Made by a program: the position numbers and the translations under genes. From assembly GCF_017488845.2 (NCBI RefSeq), contig NZ_CP083371.1, positions 62,001 through 126,000 on the forward strand: 64,000 nucleotides of DNA, given 5' to 3'. Source of the stretch: Ensifer canadensis (lineage in GTDB: Bacteria; Pseudomonadota; Alphaproteobacteria; Rhizobiales; Rhizobiaceae). Shown here one piece after another: positions 36,266-45,260 of this stretch; the first letter of the stretch is position 1; each line of letters starts with the position of its first letter. A model generated the notes under the pieces. That model saw only the letters and a list, made by a program, of their open reading frames with translations. It was not told where the DNA came from and searched no databases.

Positions 36266-36295
36266 ATGATATGTCCAGGATTGAACGCGTGTCAA
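36266..36295 (-). promoter_or_regulatory. sigma-70 promoter of oligosaccharide importer operon
   Basis: On the minus strand TTGACA (36290-36295) and TATCAT (36266-36271) with an 18-base spacer, a near-consensus promoter 58 bases before the binding-protein ATG. Confidence 0.6.
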
Positions 36296-36660
36296 TCTGC
36301 GTCTTTTCGCTACGACTAAGGATGAAGAAGCGGTCGAGGACAGGCATCATTGCTGAGGCTTCGATCGCCGGCGGCGCGGATGCCAATGGCTGGAAGCCGG
36401 CTCAATGAAGGCATCGCAGCCATCAAGATCTCTGCGATTGCAGCGACTTGGGGGTACGGCAAACGGGACTGTCGAGCGCGAGCTGCAGCCGACCGGGTCG
36501 CTGTTCGTCGGATATCGGTTCTGATCGAAGGGCGATGGCTCACAGGTATGGTCGCCACGTCATGGCGGCCTCTGGCGTTCCTGATTTCGTCGTCGTGAAG
36601 ACGCCCGCAGCCCGGCGTACCGTGAGCCCGCACTATGATGCGGGCCCGATGCCGGGATGC
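36296..36660. other. intergenic region, no supported gene
   Basis: About 365 bases between the importer promoter and the aminotransferase stop. Open frames on either strand lack ribosome sites and coding-like composition. A hairpin at 36626-36645 lies near the aminotransferase end. Confidence 0.4.
36626..36645 (-). terminator. hairpin after aminotransferase gene
   Basis: GCCCGCA-CTATGA-TGCGGGC is a perfect 7-base-pair stem 15 bases past the stop on the minus strand. It has no U-tract, so it is a weak or Rho-assisted terminator at best. Confidence 0.35.
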
Positions 36661-38016
36661 TTATGCCGCCGCCTGCCTACCGAGTTGCTCAAGGCTCGCC
36701 TCGACGATATCGAACATCTCGTCGATCTCGGCGGCGGTGATGATCATCGGCGGGCAGAAGGCGATGGAATCGCCGATGTTGCGGCAGATCAGGCCGTTCC
36801 TCTGCAGGATCGCACCAACCCGCGCGCCCGTTGCGCCTGCGGCCGCCCCATCCGCCGCCTCGAGTTCGAGCGCACCGATGAGGCCGACGCCGCGCGCTTC
36901 GACAGCCAGCGGATGCCGTTCGAGCGCATTGAGCCGACCGAGGAAATGCGGCGCAAGACGGCGGACATTGCCGACCAGGTCCTTCTCCTCGATGATCGCC
37001 AGGTTTTCGAGCGAGACTGCAGCGGCGACCGGATGGCCGCTGGCGGTAAATCCATGCCCGAGCGCACCGATCCGATCTGCCTCATTGGCGATCGGCTCGT
37101 AGACGTTGTCGTTGATCATGAGAGCCGCGATCGGCTGATAGGACGATGACAGCTGCTTGGAGAGCGTCATGATATCCGGCCGCATGCCGAAGGTCTCGGA
37201 TCCGAACATGTTGCCGGTGCGCCCGAAACCGCAGATCACCTCGTCGGCAATCAGCAGGATATCGTATTTCCGCAGCACGTCCTGGATGGCCGCCCAATAG
37301 CCCTCCGGCGGAACGATGACGCCGCCGGCCCCCATAACCGGCTCGCCGATGAAGGCGGCGATCGTCTCCGGCCCCTCCTCGAGGATGAGCGCCTCCAGCT
37401 CTTCTGCACAGCAGCGCGAAAAGGCAAGCTCATCCTGCCCCGGCTCCGCACCGGTGCGATAATGCGGGCAGGTCGTGTGCAGGATGTTGGGAAACGGCAG
37501 ATCGAACGATCGATGGTTGTTGGGGAGGCCCGTCAGGCTGGCGCTCAGCGCCGTCACGCCGTGGTAACCCTTGATGCGCGAGATGATCTTTTTCTTTTCC
37601 GGTTTGCCTAGCGCGTTGGAGCGATACCAGACCAGCTTGATCGCTGTATCGTTCGCCTCGGATCCGGAGTTGGCGAAGTAAACCTTGGACATCGGCACCG
37701 GCGCCATGCCGACCAGCTTCTCCGCCAGATCCGCCACCGGCCCGTGCGATTTCTGCGAGAAGGTATGATAGTAGGGTAGCCTCGCCATCTGGCTGCGCGC
37801 GGCTTCGACCAGCCGTTTCTCGCCGAAGCCGACGGCCACGCTCCAAAGCCCGGCCATGCCCTCGATATAGCGCTTGCCGCTGTTGTCGAAGACGTGGATG
37901 CCCTCGCCGCGGTCGATGATCAGCGGCCCTTCCCGCTCCAGCTTGCGCGGATTGGTGTAGGAATGGAGATGGTAGGCCATGTCCCGCGCTTCGGTGGAAT
38001 TAGGCTGTGCGGTCAT
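36661..38016 (-). CDS. class III omega-amino acid aminotransferase
   Basis: 451 residues. The fold-type I PLP enzyme of class III has YIEGMAGLWSVAVGFG, VYFANSGSEANDTAIKL and ILLIADEVICGFGRTGNMFG; the PLP lysine is in MTLSKQLSSSYQPIAA. Close relatives use pyruvate to accept amino groups from beta-alanine, GABA, 6-aminohexanoate, putrescine or other terminal amines, giving a semialdehyde. It is the last gene of the minus-strand array with HyuA/HyuB. It could process the omega-amino acid made when a lactam is opened; this is inference. Confidence 0.93.
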   Translation of the reverse strand: MTAQPNSTEARDMAYHLHSYTNPRKLEREGPLIIDRGEGIHVFDNSGKRYIEGMAGLWSVAVGFGEKRLVEAARSQMARLPYYHTFSQKSHGPVADLAEKLVGMAPVPMSKVYFANSGSEANDTAIKLVWYRSNALGKPEKKKIISRIKGYHGVTALSASLTGLPNNHRSFDLPFPNILHTTCPHYRTGAEPGQDELAFSRCCAEELEALILEEGPETIAAFIGEPVMGAGGVIVPPEGYWAAIQDVLRKYDILLIADEVICGFGRTGNMFGSETFGMRPDIMTLSKQLSSSYQPIAALMINDNVYEPIANEADRIGALGHGFTASGHPVAAAVSLENLAIIEEKDLVGNVRRLAPHFLGRLNALERHPLAVEARGVGLIGALELEAADGAAAGATGARVGAILQRNGLICRNIGDSIAFCPPMIITAAEIDEMFDIVEASLEQLGRQAAA

Positions 38017-38057
38017 CGGCGTCTCCCGTTTTGATGCATGATCACTCTGGTGCGTGG

Positions 38058-38501
38058 TTACAAGGCGATATCATAGGTCAGCCAATCCGTTCTGGTGGCC
38101 AGCTGATCATAAAGGCCGCGAGCCCGGTAGTTGTTGTCGCGCGTGATCCAGCGGATGACGGACCAGCCGCGCTCTCGCCCGATATCGGCAACGGCGCGGA
38201 TCAGCGCCGGTGCTGCGCCGCTGCCGCGCGCCTCGGGCGCAACGAAGAGATCGTCGAGAAAACCCCCGCGCGCCGCCATCAGCGGCCGGATATATTCGCG
38301 AAAATGGGTCAACCCGATCGGGCGACCCGAGCCATCGAGCGCCAGCCGGCATTCGAGCTGGCCGTCGCGGATCCAGCTCCACACCCGATCCCGCATCTCG
38401 TCGGTCTGATCAACCCCGTAGAAGGCGGCAAATCCCGCATGAAGCTCGTTCCATGCGGACCTATCGGCCTCAGCGGCCGCAACGATCGTAACACCCGCCA
38501 T
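38058..38501 (-). CDS. GNAT family N-acetyltransferase
   Basis: 147 residues from the ATG at 38501, chosen because GGGGGGA lies just upstream. The acetyl-CoA motif is DDLFVAPEARGSGAAPALIRAV at about 78-99, followed by GWSVIRWITRDNNYRARGLYDQL. It resembles the diamine/amino acid acetyltransferase branch. It is located between hyuB and the aminotransferase on the same strand, so it may modify an amine intermediate of the pathway. Confidence 0.85.
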   Translation of the reverse strand: MAGVTIVAAAEADRSAWNELHAGFAAFYGVDQTDEMRDRVWSWIRDGQLECRLALDGSGRPIGLTHFREYIRPLMAARGGFLDDLFVAPEARGSGAAPALIRAVADIGRERGWSVIRWITRDNNYRARGLYDQLATRTDWLTYDIAL

Positions 38502-38556
38502 GACATCCCCCCGTATTCGGGTAGGCGAACCGCCCACCCACCAAGCATTTGCGTTG

Positions 38557-40512
38557 CTACTGCCAGGCAGCCACTGAGCGTTTGCGATACATGTTGCGAA
38601 ACTGTTCGGTGGAGACGGGTAGCAGATCGCCCGTATCCCAGTCGAGGATCACGGCATAGCGGCGCACCGCGTCGAGCGCATTGATTTCCCCCGCCTTGAA
38701 CTTTGCCGAGACCTCGGCCGGATCTGCGCCCAGCCAACCCAACCGGTCTGCCCGGATCTGTCGCCGCAGTTCGGCCGTCGCGGTGGCATCGATCTCGTAG
38801 GCGCAGATTTCCGGATCGACGGGATCGATGACGACGCCATAATCCTTCGCCGCCCGCTCGACCGAGACGTAGTCGTCGATGACATCGGCCAGCACCCGTT
38901 GCGGATCGCGCTCGAGCGGATCGCCGAAGCCGCCGCCGCCCGCGGTCGGGCGCGAGAAGACGTCCCCCGCCTCGATTGCCACATCGGAGAAAGTAGCGCC
39001 GAGCCATTCCGTCTTGCCGGTCTTTTCACGGGTCAGCGTTAGCCCGTGCGGCATCGACGGCAGCCCGCCCTCGATGCCCCAAACGATGGCGCGCTCGCGG
39101 TCGCAGATATAGGAAATGACGGTATTTTCGGCTTCGAGCATGCGGGAAGTCTTGAGCACACCGGCACCGCCGCGCCACTTTCCGGGGCCGGCAGAATCCG
39201 TCAGCACCTCGAACTCGGTGGTCAGGATCGGATTTGCCCGTTCCTGTCCCTCGACCGGCTGGGCCATCAGGCCGGTTCCGAAGCAGGCCGTCGTCACATT
39301 GCAGCCGTCCATGCCGTTGCGCCCGCCCCAACCGCCGGGAAGCCAGTCGTAGAACATGAAGATCGGCTTTTCCGCGGCGCGTGCATCACGCCCGCCGGTC
39401 AGCAGGTATTCGAGGTTGAAGGCACAGGCGATGGCGCGCTCCGGGATGATCTTCGACCAGATCTCGTAGATCGCGTTCATGATCTTCTCGAAGGGCATGA
39501 GGAAGCCGGTGACGGCCACCGGCCACTTCGCATCGACGATCGAGCCTTCGGGCGCGATGATTTCGAACACCCGGTAGAAGCCGCTGTTGAGCGGCAGGTC
39601 GGGGAAGAAGGTCTTCATCCCCGCGGCGACCGCCGAGAAGGTCGCGCCGAAGGCGGAATTGTAGATCGAGCCGATGGTCGGGTGGCTGCCGGTGAAGTCG
39701 TAGATCGCCCGGTCACCCCTAATCGTCAGCTTGACCTTGATCGGGATCATGCCCTCGTTGCCCGCCGGATCACGGTCGATGAAGTCCTGCGTTTCCCATT
39801 CGCCGTCCGGCAGTGCGGCGATCCGCTGGCGCATGGCGCGCTCGACATAGTCCTGCACGGCGCCGAGCCCCTGTTTCACCGTGCCCTCGCCGTATTTGCC
39901 GACCAGCCGCAGGATCTCGCGCTCGCAGACCTGGGTCGCCTGCGCCTGGGCATGGATGTCGCCGATGATCGAGGCGGGGTCGCGGGTGTTGGAAGCGATG
40001 AGGTGGGCGACATCCTTGCAGAACCGCCCCTTGTCGAACAGGCGGATCGGGGTGATGCGCATCCCCTCCCTGAACATCTCCTTGGCGGCGACATCAAAGG
40101 AGCCTGGGACGCTGCCGCCGAGATCCGACCAGTGTCCGTTCGACTGGCTGAAGGCGATGATCCTGCCGTCGACGAAGATCGGCCGGATCAGCCGGACGTC
40201 GTTGAAATGCGTGCCGCCGGCATAGGGATCGTTGATGGCGTAGACGTCGCCGGGATGCATGTCGCCATCGAAGGCGCGGATGACGTCCTTGCAGGTGAAA
40301 TGCAGGGTGCCGACATGCACCGCGATGTCTTGGTTGCCCTGAGCGGCCGAATTGCCTTCGGCATCGTGAAGGGCACTGGAGAAGTCGCGGTTGTAGATGA
40401 CAAAGGAATAGCAGGTTCTCAGGATCTGCTCGGCCATCTGATCGACGCTGGTGATGAAGGAGTTCTTCAGGACCTCGAAGGTCACCGGGTCAAGGTTTTG
40501 CTGTTCAGACAT
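38557..40512 (-). CDS. hyuB: hydantoinase/oxoprolinase subunit B
   Basis: 651 residues from MSEQQNLDPVTFEVLKNSF, overlapping the hyuA stop by eight bases. The family markers are ILRTCYSFVIYNRDFSSALHD, ANDP-type INDPYAGGTHFNDV, and the late TAGGGGFGDPLERDP. The last 100 residues extend beyond the shorter HyuB proteins. With HyuA it forms an ATP-dependent cyclic-amide hydrolase; family members open 5-oxoproline, N-methylhydantoin or caprolactam, or carboxylate acetophenone. The adjacent omega-aminotransferase recalls the caprolactam pathway. Confidence 0.92.
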   Translation of the reverse strand: MSEQQNLDPVTFEVLKNSFITSVDQMAEQILRTCYSFVIYNRDFSSALHDAEGNSAAQGNQDIAVHVGTLHFTCKDVIRAFDGDMHPGDVYAINDPYAGGTHFNDVRLIRPIFVDGRIIAFSQSNGHWSDLGGSVPGSFDVAAKEMFREGMRITPIRLFDKGRFCKDVAHLIASNTRDPASIIGDIHAQAQATQVCEREILRLVGKYGEGTVKQGLGAVQDYVERAMRQRIAALPDGEWETQDFIDRDPAGNEGMIPIKVKLTIRGDRAIYDFTGSHPTIGSIYNSAFGATFSAVAAGMKTFFPDLPLNSGFYRVFEIIAPEGSIVDAKWPVAVTGFLMPFEKIMNAIYEIWSKIIPERAIACAFNLEYLLTGGRDARAAEKPIFMFYDWLPGGWGGRNGMDGCNVTTACFGTGLMAQPVEGQERANPILTTEFEVLTDSAGPGKWRGGAGVLKTSRMLEAENTVISYICDRERAIVWGIEGGLPSMPHGLTLTREKTGKTEWLGATFSDVAIEAGDVFSRPTAGGGGFGDPLERDPQRVLADVIDDYVSVERAAKDYGVVIDPVDPEICAYEIDATATAELRRQIRADRLGWLGADPAEVSAKFKAGEINALDAVRRYAVILDWDTGDLLPVSTEQFRNMYRKRSVAAWQ

Positions 40513-42544
40513 TCGCTTCACCTTCGATGCGGATGATGATGTTGAGATAGGTGTCCACTTCCGCGGTCGTTCCCGGCGGGACGACGACGGTCGAATCGAG
40601 TTGCTCGACGATGGCAGGGCCCTTGAAGACGAACCCTGCGGGCAAGGTTTCGCGATCGTAGACGGGCGTATTGAGCGCGGCCTCGGCTTCAAACCATACG
40701 CTCCGCCGCGTCTTCGGCTCGGGGATCACTCCCGTCGGCTCGTGGCGTGCCAGCGACGCCTTCGGCACCATGCCGACGGCCTTCAAGTTGATGCGGAACA
40801 GGCTGACCGGCGTTTCGTCGCGACGGAAATTGTATTCGCGCTGATGCTCACGGTGGAAGGCTTCGACCAGCGGCGCGATGTCGGTGACCGGCGCTGGTGC
40901 GGTGACGGAGAGCGAACGCCACTGCCCGAGATACATCATGTCGATGCTGCGCTGGAGCACCACGTCCTTAGCCGCGACACCTTCATGGGCAAGCCGCTCC
41001 GATGCTTCCTGTTCGAGGCGGAGGAAGGCCTCTTCGATCGCCGTTGCGTCGGCGTCGGCGGCCGCCTTCAGGTAGCTTTCGGAAAAATCGTGCTGCATGT
41101 CGACGAGCAGGCAGCCGAGCGCCGAAGTGACGCCGGGGTTCGGCGGAACGATGACCGCGGGGATCGACAGTTCGCGAGCGATCGCCGCGCCATGCAGGGC
41201 TCCGGCACCGCCGAAGGCGACGAGCGCAAAATCGCGTGGATCGTACCCACGGCTGATCGAGATCAGCCGCACCGCGTCCGACATATTGGCATTGGCAACA
41301 CGGATGATCGCATCGGCGGCCGCATGCGGCTCTAGCCCGAACGGCTCGGCGACCCCTTCGCGGACGGCCTCGAGGGCAAGGTTCGCGTCAAGCGTGATCT
41401 TGCCGCCGGCAAGGCTGGTACCGAGGCGACCGAGCACGACATTGGCGTCGGTGTTGGTCGGCTGGCGGTTGCCCTTGGCGTAGCAGGCAGGGCCCGGACT
41501 GGCGCCGGCCGATTGCGGACCGTTGCGCAGCGATCCCGCCTCGTCGGTCCAGGCGAGCGACCCGCCGCCGGCACCGATCGTCAGAACCTCGATCGAGGAG
41601 AAGCGGATCGGATAGCCGAATTCGATGAACCAGTCCTTGGTGATGCGCGACTGGCCGTCATAGGCGAGCGACACGTCGGTCGATGTGCCGCCCATGTCGA
41701 GCCCGATCGAATTGCGGAAGCCGCAGAGCTCGGCGATGTATTTGCTGGCGATAGCACCGGCAGCAATGCCGGAACCGGCAAGCCGTGCGGCAAAGTCCTC
41801 GACGCTCTTCGGGGTCATTACCCCACCGCCTGTGTGCAAAAGCAGAAGATCGCGTTCATAGCCTTCCTGCTGCAGCCGCTTGCCGAGCCGCGATGTATAG
41901 TCGACGACAACGGGGCTTAAGGCCGCATTGGCGACGGTCGTGGAGAACCGCTCATGCTCGAAGATCTCGGGCAGGACTTCCGACGAGGTCGACACCGGCA
42001 CGCCGGGCATCACCTCCATCAAGATTTCCTTCATGCGGCGCTCGTTGGCGCCGTTCATGAAGGCGTTCATGAAGCAGACGGCGACGGCCGCGACATTGCG
42101 GCGCTTGAGAATGCGTGCGACCTCCCGGGCCTCGTCTTCGTCGAGCGTGGCGACGATCCCGCCCTGCGCGTCGACACGCTCCGTCACCACCAACCGGTCG
42201 CGCCGCGGCACATAGGGCGGCACTACGTCCTTGTAGGTATCCCAGAGGTCTTCCTTGTTGGCGCGGCGGATCTCGATGACGTCGCGGAAACCTCTCGTGC
42301 AAACCATCGCCGTGCGCGGCAGGCGCCGCGTGATCAGGGCGTTGGTGGCAACGGTGGTGCCATGCGAAAACAGCGCCACCTTCGACAGGTCGATGCCGGC
42401 TTTTTCGACGCCAGACATGATCCCGTCGATCGGATCGGCGGAGGACGACGTCTTTTCGACCCGGATCCGGCCCGTGGTCTCGTCCATGATGCAGATGTCG
42501 GTAAAGGTGCCACCGACATCGACCGCAACTCGAAGGTTCTGCAA
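40505..42544 (-). CDS. hyuA: hydantoinase/oxoprolinase subunit A
   Basis: About 679 residues. I choose the TTG at 42544, because AGGAG lies seven bases upstream and it gives the usual N-terminus QNLRVAVDVGGTFTDICIMDE, the phosphate-binding loop of the ASKHA fold. ATGs at 42565 and 42601 are in frame alternatives. Further motifs are SHGTTVATNALI, GLDMGGTSTDVSLA and LVAFGGAGALHG. This is the ATP-binding subunit that phosphorylates the amide oxygen, and it works with HyuB. It lies downstream of an AraC regulator. Confidence 0.9.
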   Translation of the reverse strand: MQNLRVAVDVGGTFTDICIMDETTGRIRVEKTSSSADPIDGIMSGVEKAGIDLSKVALFSHGTTVATNALITRRLPRTAMVCTRGFRDVIEIRRANKEDLWDTYKDVVPPYVPRRDRLVVTERVDAQGGIVATLDEDEAREVARILKRRNVAAVAVCFMNAFMNGANERRMKEILMEVMPGVPVSTSSEVLPEIFEHERFSTTVANAALSPVVVDYTSRLGKRLQQEGYERDLLLLHTGGGVMTPKSVEDFAARLAGSGIAAGAIASKYIAELCGFRNSIGLDMGGTSTDVSLAYDGQSRITKDWFIEFGYPIRFSSIEVLTIGAGGGSLAWTDEAGSLRNGPQSAGASPGPACYAKGNRQPTNTDANVVLGRLGTSLAGGKITLDANLALEAVREGVAEPFGLEPHAAADAIIRVANANMSDAVRLISISRGYDPRDFALVAFGGAGALHGAAIARELSIPAVIVPPNPGVTSALGCLLVDMQHDFSESYLKAAADADATAIEEAFLRLEQEASERLAHEGVAAKDVVLQRSIDMMYLGQWRSLSVTAPAPVTDIAPLVEAFHREHQREYNFRRDETPVSLFRINLKAVGMVPKASLARHEPTGVIPEPKTRRSVWFEAEAALNTPVYDRETLPAGFVFKGPAIVEQLDSTVVVPPGTTAEVDTYLNIIIRIEGEANV

Positions 42545-42669
42545 AATCCGTCTCCTGTCTTTCATCCGTTTAAAAGCGGGCATCCGTTGAAAATCGGGCA
42601 AGGCTTCGCCCTTCGCCCGGTCGGGCGTGCGACCGCCTCACGTCTGTCTGGGATTTGTCGCCGTCCGGC

Positions 42670-43641
42670 TCAGCCGGGGCTGCTCGGGCTCGTCAGATGG
42701 GAGCGCTCGCGCGCTTCGCTCGGGCTGTAGCCGAAATGCGCCTTGAAGTGGCGGCTCAACTGCGCGTGGTCGCTGAAGCCGAGTGCATAGGCGATTTCCG
42801 AAACCAGCTTGCGGCAGGTGGGATCGCGCAGCATCTCGTCGCAGCGCAGAAGCCGCTGGACCCGGATCCAATGGCACACGGACGTGCCCTGCCTCTTCAT
42901 CAGTTGGTGCAGGTAGCGCACCGAGATGCCGCAGGCATCGGCGATCACCTGCGGACCGAGATCGGCCCGGGCGAGATTGGCGCGAATGTAGCTCTCGACG
43001 CGATGCAGGTGGCCGACCTGAACCGAGCCTGCGTCCGACGTCAGCATGCGTTCGTCGGAGATCAGCGACATCGCGAGGATATCGACCAGGTGCTTGCCGG
43101 TCATGTCGCGGGCGGGCGCATCCATCTCGACAAGCCGCGGCGCAACAAGCCGGATCATGTCGACGAACAATGCGCCGGTGCCACGGGTGGAATCGAAGCT
43201 GAGCGACGCGATACGTTCGGGAAGGCCGACACGCGGACGCAGCGTGGCAATCGGCACCTTCAGCACCCAGAGCGTGTTCTTGGCCGTATAGCTGAATTCG
43301 TACGGCAGATGGCTGCGCTCGACGAGGAAGGCCCCCGGCTTGCAGCGCACTGCCTTACCGGCCTGCTCGAAGCTGATCTCCGCCGTCTCCGGCACGGTGA
43401 TCAGATAGCTTTCTTCGCGCTCATGCAGCAGGTGCCGTTTCTGTCGGCGATAGAGCAGCCCGTCGGATTCAAGCCGCGACAGCGATACCGCGCCGAGATC
43501 CCAGACGTTCAACTCGCCGGAAAACTCCGCCGAGTTCTGGAAGCGCAGATCGAGCGGGAAGTAGGTGCTCGATACCGCCTCGTCCCAATAGCGCTTGCGC
43601 TCGAACGCAACCGTGCCTGCCGTGGAATAACTCACGTCCAT
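42670..43641 (-). CDS. AraC family transcriptional regulator
   Basis: 323 residues. The N-terminal 200 residues form an AraC-type ligand-binding region (LITVPETAEISFEQAGKAVRC), and the C-terminal double HTH is at about 215-315 (VIADACGISVRYLHQLMKRQG, IAYALGFSDHAQLSRHFKAHFG). It is placed between the amidase and hyuA genes on the same strand. It probably activates the downstream hyuA-hyuB-GNAT-aminotransferase genes. GGGAG lies six bases before the ATG. Confidence 0.92.
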   Translation of the reverse strand: MDVSYSTAGTVAFERKRYWDEAVSSTYFPLDLRFQNSAEFSGELNVWDLGAVSLSRLESDGLLYRRQKRHLLHEREESYLITVPETAEISFEQAGKAVRCKPGAFLVERSHLPYEFSYTAKNTLWVLKVPIATLRPRVGLPERIASLSFDSTRGTGALFVDMIRLVAPRLVEMDAPARDMTGKHLVDILAMSLISDERMLTSDAGSVQVGHLHRVESYIRANLARADLGPQVIADACGISVRYLHQLMKRQGTSVCHWIRVQRLLRCDEMLRDPTCRKLVSEIAYALGFSDHAQLSRHFKAHFGYSPSEARERSHLTSPSSPG

Positions 43642-43881
43642 GCGAAGCTCCCATCCAGTCCGCCGTCCGTCTGCTTCAGCTGTTCCCGTGTTGCCAAGGC
43701 GACGGCCGATCGCGGCCTATTCTTCCTGACCGGCTGCCTTGAATGTCGCGGCCTCTTCAGGGCCTTTGCGACCGGCGTTTCCGGAAGGTCGTCAAGCAGT
43801 AGACTATCTCTTTCCCGCCCCGGCTAGTCGCAAAGTGCGCTCGCTCTTGTCGGTAGGCGTAGTTTCCGAGCGACCTGCCCC

Positions 43882-45249
43882 TCAATCGGCACGAACGATT
43901 GCCTCGGCCGCAAGCGCCATCGACAACAGATGCGCATCGTGATGCGGCTGGGCGGAAAGCAGCAGGCCGACCGGCATACCGGCGGCGCCAATGCCGCACG
44001 GTAGAGAGACGCCGCACCAGTCAAGGAAATTGCCGATCGAGGTGTTGCGCAGGGTCCGGGCGTTGGTTTCGACGAACAGGGCGTCGTCATTGAGAAGCGG
44101 CGCCGTGGGTGGCGCCACATGGGCAACGGTGGGATAAGCGACAAGCTCGTTCGACCCAATATGGGCGGCGATCTCGGCGATCAGCGCCTCCCGCGTGTTT
44201 AGCGTCTCGACATAATCGGAGAGGCTTATGTTTTGCCCGAGCCGGGCCCGTGCCACGACGCGCTGGTCCATCGATGCCGCCTGCGACCCTTCGAGCCGGT
44301 CGCGATGGAGCGCGAAGGCCTCGGCCGTGACCAGCGGTCCGTGCCGCGCCATGGTCTCGAAAATGCGCTCGAATGCCGGAAACGGCTGGCGGCGCACACG
44401 GGCGCCGGCGCGCTCCAGCCGCCCGAGTCCGGCTTCGAAAGCGGAAACGACACCGTCTTCGGCACCGTCGAAAACCACCGTTGTCGGCACCACGAGCGAC
44501 AGGCCATCGAGACTGCCCCGCCGGATTTCCGGCGCGGGCAGACCTCGCATCGCCGCATCGACCCAGACGGCGTCCTGCACCGTCCGGCAGAGGGGACCGA
44601 GCGAATCGAGGCTCTTGGCGAGCGGAAAGACGCCACGCATGGAATAGCGGCCGCGCGTCGCCTTGTAGCCGACGATACCGTTGAAGGCGGCCGGAATGCG
44701 GATGGATCCGCCCGTATCCGTGCCGATCGAAACCGGCACCAGGTCGGCGGCTACGGCGGCACCGGAGCCGGAGGACGAACCGCCCGGCAGGCGGTCGACA
44801 TCGCGCGCCCGCGGATTGCGCGGCGTGCCGTAATGCGGGTTGATGCCGAGCCCGGAGAAGGCAAATTCGCTCATGTTGACGCGACCAACGCTGACCATGC
44901 CGGCATGGCCGAGCGCGGTCACCATCGCCGCGTCCTCTTGTGCCGCCGGCGCGTCCTTCAGCACCACCGATCCCGCCGTCGTCGCCACGCCTTTGATGGC
45001 AAACAGGTCTTTCCACGCAACGGGAATTCCGTCGAGCAACCCAAATGAACGGCCGGCGGCGATGCGCCGGGCGGAGGCCTCCGCCTCCCGCATCGCCCGC
45101 TCCGGCAGAATCGTGGTGAAGATCGCTTGGTCGTCGTGACTGCGGATCCGCTCAAGCGTCCAGCGTGTCAGCTCACGCGGATCGAGCGCACCGGACTGCA
45201 GCAGCACTGACAGCTGCGCGATCGACCGTCCACTGAAGTCCTGCGTCAT
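43882..45249 (-). CDS. amidase signature family enzyme
   Basis: 455 residues from MTQDFSGRSIAQLSVLLQSG. The Ser-cisSer-Lys triad is intact: K80 in PVAWKDLFAIKG, S158 in LPGGSSSGSGAAVA and S182 in TDTGGSIRIP, with the standard 24-residue spacing. It hydrolyses an amide to acid and ammonia in the cytoplasm. The longer open frame upstream overlaps the neighbouring binding-protein gene and is not used; AGAGGG marks the start. Together with the imidase-like and HyuAB enzymes nearby, it could remove ammonia from a half-amide. Confidence 0.93.
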   Translation of the reverse strand: MTQDFSGRSIAQLSVLLQSGALDPRELTRWTLERIRSHDDQAIFTTILPERAMREAEASARRIAAGRSFGLLDGIPVAWKDLFAIKGVATTAGSVVLKDAPAAQEDAAMVTALGHAGMVSVGRVNMSEFAFSGLGINPHYGTPRNPRARDVDRLPGGSSSGSGAAVAADLVPVSIGTDTGGSIRIPAAFNGIVGYKATRGRYSMRGVFPLAKSLDSLGPLCRTVQDAVWVDAAMRGLPAPEIRRGSLDGLSLVVPTTVVFDGAEDGVVSAFEAGLGRLERAGARVRRQPFPAFERIFETMARHGPLVTAEAFALHRDRLEGSQAASMDQRVVARARLGQNISLSDYVETLNTREALIAEIAAHIGSNELVAYPTVAHVAPPTAPLLNDDALFVETNARTLRNTSIGNFLDWCGVSLPCGIGAAGMPVGLLLSAQPHHDAHLLSMALAAEAIVRAD

Positions 45250-45260
45250 CCCGTTTCCCT

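Noticed and set aside
36316..36660. Short frames on both strands in the gap after the aminotransferase
   Set aside because: Considered as remnants of a transposase, but no catalytic motif, inverted repeat ends or target duplication is visible.
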